36,905 nt of DNA, taken from assembly GCA_023423065.1 (NCBI GenBank), contig JAFAGC010000127.1:1-36905 (forward strand). The letters are read 5' to 3'. The position numbers and the translations under genes were made by a program. Shown here piece by piece: positions 32,349 through 36,905 of the stretch (position 1 is the stretch's first letter; the number at the start of each line of letters is the position of its first letter). Under the pieces are notes generated by a model. The model ran no database searches, was not told the origin of the DNA, and saw only the letters and a program-made list of their open reading frames with translations. This stretch comes from Pseudomonadota bacterium (GTDB lineage Bacteria; Pseudomonadota; Gammaproteobacteria; Steroidobacterales; Steroidobacteraceae).

Positions 32349-33650
32349 ATGTCCAGCAATGCGGACCTCCATAAGCGTCGCGTCGCCGCCGTGCCGCGGG
32401 GCGTGGGCAATTCGCTCGCGGTGTACGCCGAGCGCGCGCAGAACGCCGAACTCTGGGACGTCGAAGGACGCCGTTACGTCGACTTCGCGAGCGGCATCGC
32501 CGTCGTGAACACCGGGCACCTGCACCCGGAGGTGAAGGCCGCGATGGCGGCGCAGCTCGAGAAGATCACGCACGGCTGTTTCCAGGTGACGCCGTACGAG
32601 AGTTACATCGCGCTCGCCGAAGAGCTCAACAGGCTCGCACCGGGTCCGACGCAGAAGAAGACCATCTTCCTGACCACCGGAGCGGAAGCCGTCGAGAACG
32701 CGATCAAGATCGCGCGTTACGCGACGAAGCGCTCCGCGGTGATCGCGTTCACGGGCGGGTTTCATGGCCGCACGCTGGGCTGCATCGCGCTGACCGGCAA
32801 GGTGCAGCCTTACAAGGCGGGCTTCGGGCCGATGCTGCCTGAAGTGTTTCACGTGCCCTACCCCATGCCGTTCCATGGCGTGAGCCACGAGGATTCGCTC
32901 GCGGCGATCGAGCAGCTGTTCAAGGCGGACGTGGATCCCGCGCGCGTCGCGGCGATCATCATCGAGCCGGTGCAGGGTGAAGGCGGCTTCTACATCGCGC
33001 CGGCGGAATTCCTGCGCGCGTTGCGCTCGCTGTGCGACAAACACGGCATCCTGCTCATCGCGGACGAGATCCAGACCGGCTTCGCGCGCACGGGCAAGAC
33101 GTTCGCGATCGAGCACTCCGGCATCGAGCCGGATCTCATGACCGTGGCGAAGAGCATCGCGGGCGGCGTGCCGCTGTCGGCGGTGATCGGCAAGGCCGAG
33201 ATCATGGACGCGCCGGTGGTCGGCGGGCTCGGCGGTACGTTCGCCGGATCGCCACTGGCGTGCGCCGCCGGACTGGCGGTGCTCGAGGTGCTGAAGAAGG
33301 AAAAGCTCAACGAGCGCGCCGAGCAGCTTGGCGCGAAACTCGCGACGCGGTTGAAGCAGCTGCAGGCGAAGTTCGCGTGCATCGGTGAAGTGCGCGCGCT
33401 CGGCATGATGGTCGCGATCGAACTCGTCAAGAATCGCCGTGCCGACATGCCCGACGCGGAGCTGACCAAGGCCGTCGTGCAGGCCGCGGGCCGACGCGGC
33501 TTGATCCTGCTGTCGTGCGGACTCTATTCGAACGTCATCCGCATCCTCGCGCCGCTCACGATTCCCGAGGCGCAGCTCGAGGAAGGTCTGCAGCTGCTCG
33601 AGCAGTCGCTGGCCGAAGCCAGCACCACCGCCACGACCGCCGTGGCCTAG
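32349..33650 (+). CDS. gabT: 4-aminobutyrate--2-oxoglutarate transaminase
   Basis: PLP-dependent class III aminotransferase that converts 4-aminobutyrate and 2-oxoglutarate to succinate semialdehyde and glutamate. 433 aa, close to E. coli GabT (426 aa). Signatures are RYVDFASGIAVVNTGHLHPE, LTTGAEAVENAIKIARYAT, FTGGFHGRTLG, IIIEPVQGEGGFYIAPAEFL and LLIADEIQTGFARTGK. The PLP-binding Lys is Lys268 in TVAKSIAGGVPL. ATG 32349 was chosen because GGAG stands 6-9 nt upstream; a TTG at 32337 is in frame but overlaps this site. No gabD adjoins it. A repeat begins directly after the stop. Confidence 0.95.
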   Translation: MSSNADLHKRRVAAVPRGVGNSLAVYAERAQNAELWDVEGRRYVDFASGIAVVNTGHLHPEVKAAMAAQLEKITHGCFQVTPYESYIALAEELNRLAPGPTQKKTIFLTTGAEAVENAIKIARYATKRSAVIAFTGGFHGRTLGCIALTGKVQPYKAGFGPMLPEVFHVPYPMPFHGVSHEDSLAAIEQLFKADVDPARVAAIIIEPVQGEGGFYIAPAEFLRALRSLCDKHGILLIADEIQTGFARTGKTFAIEHSGIEPDLMTVAKSIAGGVPLSAVIGKAEIMDAPVVGGLGGTFAGSPLACAAGLAVLEVLKKEKLNERAEQLGAKLATRLKQLQAKFACIGEVRALGMMVAIELVKNRRADMPDAELTKAVVQAAGRRGLILLSCGLYSNVIRILAPLTIPEAQLEEGLQLLEQSLAEASTTATTAVA

Positions 33651-33651
33651 T

Positions 33652-33742
33652 GGGTGGGGATTAGGTGCCGGTGTAAAAAGTGGGGATTAGTCAGCGAACG
33701 ACTGCAATCCCCACCATTTACACCGGCACCCAATCCCCACCC
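33652..33742. repeat. Palindrome with GTGGGGATTAGGTGCCGGTG arms between convergent genes
   Basis: Arms 33652-33688 and 33706-33742 (37 nt each) match as reverse complements at 34 positions. The 17-nt loop has its own AGTC/GACT pairing. The element starts 1 nt after the gabT stop and ends about 10 nt before the stop of the minus-strand gene. One arm recurs at 36807-36833, so it is a dispersed repeat. It may end transcription in both directions. Confidence 0.9.
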
Positions 33743-33752
33743 ATCTACCCGT

Positions 33753-34262
33753 TCATGGCACGCGCTTGTTATGGGGAGCGAAGACTCCCTCGGGGTTGTA
33801 CTCGTAGACCCATGCATGAAGCGTCCAGATCTGGAACGTCTGGTTCGCATCCCAGCGGTCGGCATTGCCGACGAAGCCGGCCGGAGCGCGCTTCGACAGG
33901 TTGAGCGGCACGGCATATTCCACCGCGACCAGCTTGCGCTTGCCGCCGCACGGATCGTCGGCGAACACGAGCAGCTCGGGCTTCGTCCATTCGAACTTCG
34001 CATCGAGCAGCGATTCGTTCATGTAGTGCCAACCCATGTTGGGCATGAACACGCCGATGTCGCGGTACCCCGCCTTCTCGGCCGCCTCGACGTCCGCGAA
34101 TCGCGCCGCGGCGTCGCGCGCCTGGTCGATCTGTACGATGGCCATCGGCGGCGGCTTCGCCCCCCTGCCCGCGTCGTGATCGTGATCTCCATGCGCGAAT
34201 GCCGCGCCCGCCATCGAAATGGTCACTGCGGCGAGCGCCGCGACCGTCATCCTCATCGTCAT
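33753..34262 (-). CDS. Periplasmic protein with histidine-rich mature N-terminus, function unknown
   Basis: 169 aa. The signal peptide (MTMRMTVAALAAVTISMAGA, then AFA) would be cut so that the mature chain begins HGDHDHD. The core has an aromatic, family-like pattern: GYRDIGVFMPNMGWHYMNES, DAKFEWTKPELLVFADDPCG, KLVAVEYAVPLNL and HAWVYEYNPEGVFAPHNKRV. I have seen similar WHY-N...KPE-LV-...VEY...H-W-NP-G-F proteins annotated as hypothetical. GAGGAG stands upstream of the ATG at 34262. A free N-terminal His with further His residues could bind copper or zinc, but this is inference. A folded hairpin lies in its presumed leader (34277-34307). Confidence 0.78.
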   Translation of the reverse strand: MTMRMTVAALAAVTISMAGAAFAHGDHDHDAGRGAKPPPMAIVQIDQARDAAARFADVEAAEKAGYRDIGVFMPNMGWHYMNESLLDAKFEWTKPELLVFADDPCGGKRKLVAVEYAVPLNLSKRAPAGFVGNADRWDANQTFQIWTLHAWVYEYNPEGVFAPHNKRVP

Positions 34263-34276
34263 GTTCGTCTCCTCTA

Positions 34277-34307
34277 GTTAGTCCCCGAAAGGGGCGCGCA
34301 GACTAAC
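34277..34307 (-). promoter_or_regulatory. Bulged hairpin in the leader of the His-rich protein gene
   Basis: Outer arms 34277-34283 and 34301-34307 (GTTAGTC/GACTAAC) and an inner CCCC-GAAA-GGGG stem (34283-34294) together form a folded element. It ends just upstream of the ribosome binding site (GAGGAG) of the gene starting at 34262. A regulatory role is possible but not shown. Confidence 0.4.
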
Positions 34308-34436
34308 CACTGAGGAGGGGCGACAGAATGATCGCGCGACCGGCCGGGATGACCGATCGTCCGGACTTTCACCCAAGGGTTCGCGCGACTTGCTCGCGCG
34401 TCCGGGATTCATGCCCGGGAGTCCGGGCATCGCGGA

Positions 34437-34477
34437 GTTTTACCGGATTTCGGTGCCTGGCACCGATCCGGCAAAAC
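34437..34477 (-). repeat. GGTGCC-TGGCACC hairpin abutting a stop codon
   Basis: Arms 34437-34457 and 34459-34477 pair almost fully, with one mismatch and a 2-nt bulge. The centre is GGTGCCTGGCACC. Its last base is the first plus-strand base of the neighbouring minus-strand gene's stop codon, so it is directly downstream of that gene and may be its terminator. A second small hairpin (GCGCGA/TCGCGC, 34383-34399) lies nearby. Confidence 0.7.
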
Positions 34478-34776
34478 TAGGCGCGGCCGGCGTTCGAATC
34501 CGTCGGCGTGTGGAAGTACTCGCTTTCGGATGCGAGTTGCTCGATCAGGCGCTTGAGCTCGGACATGCGTCCTTCGGCCGTGCTGATCGGCATGCAGTCC
34601 TGGCAGCGCGTATCGCCGCAGGGCTGGCGCGAGTACAGCCAGTACTGGATGGCGCCGGCCAGCAGGCCGTCGGCGATGTCCCACAGGTCCGCGTCCTTGT
34701 CCTTGTCCGCCATCTTGTTGGCGAGATCAACGGTCTTGGAAAAGGCGGCGTCGAAAGTGTCGGCGATGGGTTCCAT
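34477..34776 (-). CDS. Small soluble protein with Cys-rich segment, function unknown
   Basis: 99 aa from ATG 34776 (MEPIADTFDAAFSKTVDLAN). The open frame extends upstream, but that part reads as shadow sequence and a -10-like TATACT lies 7 nt before this ATG. The chain is helical and charged, with a central segment SRQPCGDTRCQDCMPISTAE holding three Cys (C-x4-C-x2-C) that could bind a metal or cluster, and a C-terminal helix (RMSELKRLIEQLASESEYFH). I do not recognise the family. There is no signal peptide or membrane segment. Confidence 0.65.
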   Translation of the reverse strand: MEPIADTFDAAFSKTVDLANKMADKDKDADLWDIADGLLAGAIQYWLYSRQPCGDTRCQDCMPISTAEGRMSELKRLIEQLASESEYFHTPTDSNAGRA

Positions 34777-34783
34777 GGGCGGG

Positions 34784-34789
34784 AGTATA
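34784..34789 (-). promoter_or_regulatory. -10 box for a near-leaderless small gene
   Basis: TATACT on the minus strand, followed by 7 nt (CCCGCCC) and ATG 34776. No ribosome binding site is present, so the transcript probably starts at or next to the start codon. Confidence 0.45.
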
Positions 34790-34866
34790 GGCACGCCGAA
34801 CCGGAACCGGAATGGCCCGAAATGGGCAAATCGCAGCGGGCCACAGCCTATGTTCAAAGCAGCAAG

Positions 34867-35775
34867 TCACTCGAGACGAATCGTATAGACGCGCAGTCGC
34901 CGCGACCCCTGATTGTCGCCGCGAAACAGTGTGATATCCGATATATGGCGCATATCCATCAGCCGCTGGCGAGGTCCGCGCCGGATATCGTCGAGTGGAA
35001 TCCGGATTTCGCGCCGCTCGCCCGCGCGCAGCGCGAAGCTGCGGTTGAACCGGTCCGCGAACTGCTTGTTGTGCCGCTGGTCGTGCACGCGGACCGTGAG
35101 GCTCAGGTCGACTGGATCGGGATTCCCGACGTCGACGACCAGCGTCCGGAACCGGCTCCAGTCCGGCACGGGCTCGTGCAGAGAGACGCCCGGAAACGTT
35201 TCTGCCTGGAATTCGACTTCGAGCGCATCGTCGACCCGGGCGCGATTGACCCCGTAACCGACCACCCAGAACATTTCCTGGTTCGACCGGAAATCCGCGA
35301 GCACCGGGAACTGCGCGTTGCGATGCACGTAGGCGCGGGTCATGCGCACGAGCGGCGACATGTACACGACGATGCAGGCGACCGCGATGGCGAACGCGGC
35401 GATCCTCACCCCGCGCGGCATCGGCGACTTGCGCACGAACAGCGCGTGCAACGCGAGCGCGCAGACGACGCCGAGGACGTCCGCGAACACGTCCTCCCAC
35501 GATGCGTCGCGCCGCAGGGGACGCTGGATCACTTCGCTGAGCAGGCCGGCAAGCGAGCCGATCACTCCGGCGGTCAGGTAGAGCCGCAAACCCTTGAGCC
35601 CGAAGTCGCGGCGCAGGATCGCGATCAGCACGAACGTGAGCAGCATGAACAGGGGCATGTGCCCGGCGTTCTCGATGTGCCGGCCCGCGACGGTAGGTGG
35701 AATCGGCAGCGGCACGAACAGCAGCGCCGCCGCGCACAGCGCGAAGATTCCCAACAGGATGAAGCGGCGTGTCAC
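34867..35775 (-). CDS. VanZ-like membrane protein with C-terminal beta-rich domain
   Basis: 302 aa from GTG 35775. The N-terminal 125 residues are VanZ-like with four helices (ILLGIFALCAAALLFVPLPI; HMPLFMLLTFVLIAILRR; LTAGVIGSLAGLLSEVIQ; VFADVLGVVCALALHALFV) and the typical N-A-G-H-M-P-L-F-M and S-E-V-I-Q-P-L-R-R-D-A-S-x-x-D-x-x-A-D-x-x-G pattern. Another helix (VRIAAFAIAVACIVVYM) leads to about 130 residues rich in strands (LRAGERREIRIPLDDI, DITLFRGDNQGSRRLRVYTI), which should lie in the periplasm. VanZ-family function is poorly defined (teicoplanin resistance in enterococci). The start is divergent from yceH and shares a palindromic -10 with it. Confidence 0.82.
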   Translation of the reverse strand: MTRRFILLGIFALCAAALLFVPLPIPPTVAGRHIENAGHMPLFMLLTFVLIAILRRDFGLKGLRLYLTAGVIGSLAGLLSEVIQRPLRRDASWEDVFADVLGVVCALALHALFVRKSPMPRGVRIAAFAIAVACIVVYMSPLVRMTRAYVHRNAQFPVLADFRSNQEMFWVVGYGVNRARVDDALEVEFQAETFPGVSLHEPVPDWSRFRTLVVDVGNPDPVDLSLTVRVHDQRHNKQFADRFNRSFALRAGERREIRIPLDDIRRGPRQRLMDMRHISDITLFRGDNQGSRRLRVYTIRLE

Positions 35776-35784
35776 GAGGCGGCC

Positions 35785-35792
35785 AGTATACT
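35785..35792. promoter_or_regulatory. Palindromic AGTATACT serving as -10 for two divergent genes
   Basis: AGTATACT is its own reverse complement, so TATACT occurs on both strands. On the plus strand TATACT (35787-35792) is followed by exactly 6 nt and ATG 35799. On the minus strand TATACT (35790-35785) is followed by 9 nt and GTG 35775. The two start codons are only 23 bp apart, so both genes must share this region. No clear -35 is seen in either direction. Confidence 0.55.
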
Positions 35793-35798
35793 TCGCGC

Positions 35799-36470
35799 AT
35801 GAACATCAGACTGTCCGCGATCGAGGCGCGCATCATCGGGTCGCTGATCGAAAAGCAGATCACGACGCCCGATCAATATCCGCTGTCGCTCAACGCACTC
35901 GTCAATGCGTGCAACCAGAAGAGCAACCGTGAGCCTTTCATGCAGCTCGACGAGGCGACGGTGAAATCCGCGGTGGACGGACTGGCGAAGCGTCATCTCG
36001 TCCTCGAGAAATCGGGGTTCGGTAGCCGCGTGCCGAAGTATCAGCAGATCTTCTGCAACACGGAGTTCGGCAGCCTCAGGTTCACGCCTCAGGAAACGGC
36101 GATCGTCTGCGAACTGCTGGTGCGCGGCCCGCAGACGCCGGGCGAACTGCGCAGCCGGGTGCCGCGCATGGCGGAGCTGCCCGATCCGGGTGCAATCGAA
36201 GGTATCCTCGAAGGACTGGCGAATCATCCCGGCGGCGCGCTCGTGCAGCAGCTTCCGCGCGAAGTCGGTCGGCGCGATTCGCGCTGGGCGCAGTTGTTCG
36301 AGGAGCTTCCCGAGATCGTGGCGGACACCGCACCCGCGCCGCGGTCCACGCCGCCATCGCCTTCCGCTTCCCCGGGCGCATCCGATCTCGCGGCACGCGT
36401 CGCGGCGCTGGAATCCCAGGTCGCGGAACTCCGCGCCGAGCTCGCGCAGCTGCGTGGAACCTCCACATGA
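35799..36470 (+). CDS. yceH: YceH/DUF480-family protein
   Basis: 223 aa from ATG 35799; the frame is open 10 codons upstream, but the -10 box lies in that stretch. The family's two winged-helix domains are evident: LSAIEARIIGSLIEKQITTP followed by DQYPLSLNALVNACNQKSNR, the LVLEKSGFGSRVPKYQQIF segment, then FTPQETAIVCELLVRGPQTP and GELRSR. After the second domain come VQQLPREVGRRDSRWAQLF, a Pro/Ser linker and a C-terminal coiled coil (LAARVAALESQVAELRAELA). Role unknown, possibly DNA-binding. Its stop overlaps the next ATG by 4 bp. Confidence 0.93.
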   Translation: MNIRLSAIEARIIGSLIEKQITTPDQYPLSLNALVNACNQKSNREPFMQLDEATVKSAVDGLAKRHLVLEKSGFGSRVPKYQQIFCNTEFGSLRFTPQETAIVCELLVRGPQTPGELRSRVPRMAELPDPGAIEGILEGLANHPGGALVQQLPREVGRRDSRWAQLFEELPEIVADTAPAPRSTPPSPSASPGASDLAARVAALESQVAELRAELAQLRGTST

Positions 36471-36820
36471 GCCTGCCCGCCGTTCCAGCCACCATCGGGC
36501 TGCTCGTCGTTTCCAATGTGTTCATGACGTTCGCGTGGTACGCGCACCTCAAGAACATGGCGGCGAAACCCTGGATCATCGCGGCGCTCGCGAGCTGGGG
36601 CATCGCGCTGTTCGAGTACCTGGTGCAGGTCCCCGCGAACCGCATCGGCTATACGGCGATGTCACTGGGACAGCTCAAGATCCTGCAGGAAGTGATCACA
36701 CTCGCGGTGTTCATTCCGTTCGCGGTGTACTACATGAAGCAACCGCTCAAGCTGGATTTCCTGTGGGCGAGCCTGTGCCTGGTCGCCGCCGCCTACTTCA
36801 TGTTCAGGGGTGGGGATTAG
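36467..36820 (+). CDS. DUF486 small multidrug-type membrane protein
   Basis: 117 aa DMT-superfamily protein of the DUF486 group, with four membrane helices: TIGLLVVSNVFMTFAWYAHL; WIIAALASWGIALFEYLVQV; LKILQEVITLAVFIPFAVYY; LWASLCLVAAAYFMF. The conserved central P-A-N-R-I-G-Y and L-K-I-L-Q-E segments are visible. Substrate unknown. The ATG overlaps the yceH stop. The last codons and the TAG (36818-36820) run into the repeat that begins at 36807, which probably replaced the original end. Confidence 0.9.
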   Translation: MSLPAVPATIGLLVVSNVFMTFAWYAHLKNMAAKPWIIAALASWGIALFEYLVQVPANRIGYTAMSLGQLKILQEVITLAVFIPFAVYYMKQPLKLDFLWASLCLVAAAYFMFRGGD

Positions 36821-36905
36821 GTGCCGGTGTAAAAAATGGGGACATTCCTCGTTTCCCCGCATCGCGGGCAAAAGGGGTCAGCCCTCAACGAGGACTGACC
36901 CCTTT
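36807..36905 (+). repeat. Composite of two repeat types ending in a terminator-like hairpin
   Basis: 36807-36833 matches the arm of the 33652 palindrome (GTGGGGATTAGGTGCCGGTG). From 36836 it continues as ATGGGGACATTCCTCGTTTC, the other repeat type. Then a small CCCGC/GCGGG hairpin (36856-36868) and a hairpin with arms 36871-36885 and 36891-36905 (AAAGGGGTCAG...), 14 of 15 paired, followed by the window end at TTT. The element continues past the window. Confidence 0.85.

Noticed and set aside
34390..35802. 470-codon plus-strand open frame over the VanZ-like gene
   Set aside because: Antisense composition and no motif; the minus strand carries the recognisable membrane protein.

Overview
The window is a high-GC bacterial chromosome segment that reads as Gammaproteobacteria. 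Supporting signs are Gram-negative envelope genes (an LpxL-type acyltransferase, lipoproteins), proBA, azurin, htpX, yceH, tesB, and an acidic protein resembling DUF6763. A relative of the Steroidobacter/Xanthomonadales lineages is my best guess, but no rRNA or tRNA is present to settle it. I see no phage genes, transposase, CRISPR array or tRNA. Coding density is very high: no gap over about 300 bp lacks a gene, and the longest (34263-34476, about 214 bp) holds only hairpins.

Layout. 1-4344: the end of a YtfQRT-YjfF-type sugar ABC transporter operon (ATPase, two permeases) followed by aldose 1-epimerase. 4349-6165: a small exported protein, an LpxL-type lipid A acyltransferase and a small coiled-coil periplasmic protein. 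6212-12395: a compact molybdenum cofactor operon (moeA, moaA, moaC, a mobA-moaD fusion, a moaE-moeB-rhodanese fusion) ending in an exported TPR-like protein; most joints are 4-bp start/stop overlaps. 12505-16333: YihY-family membrane protein, proBA on the minus strand, and an extremely Asp-rich protein. 16355-18897: mobB, htpX and a fatty acid desaturase. 18901-24564: two tandem paralogous membrane proteins, D- and L-2-hydroxyglutarate dehydrogenase-like enzymes around a VOC-like lipoprotein, an alpha/beta hydrolase lipoprotein and a DUF4112 protein. 24676-29473 (minus): CpcT/CpeT-like protein, tesB, azurin, a ferredoxin-NADP reductase-like flavoprotein and an aldehyde dehydrogenase. 29632-36820: an isoquinoline-oxidoreductase-type molybdoenzyme (iorAB-like), gabT, a His-rich periplasmic protein, a small cysteine-containing protein, a VanZ-like protein, yceH and a DUF486 protein.

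How the genes work together. The clearest system is cofactor assembly. The two fusion proteins together carry the small and large subunits of molybdopterin synthase, the E1-like enzyme that activates MoaD, a rhodanese that could supply sulfur, and MobA for guanylation. MoaD keeps a free C-terminal Gly-Gly, and a CxxC plus His-rich segment joins MoaE to the E1 domain. A client molybdoenzyme of the xanthine oxidase family lies about 18 kb downstream, and mobB is encoded separately.

A second theme is a family of palindromic repeats at gene ends and, once, directly at a start codon (moaC). In at least three genes the repeat supplies the stop codon, and in two of them also the last residues (MGTF...S tails). 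A third theme is start codons lying 6-9 nt downstream of a -10-like hexamer, suggesting leaderless transcripts, including one divergent pair sharing a palindromic -10.
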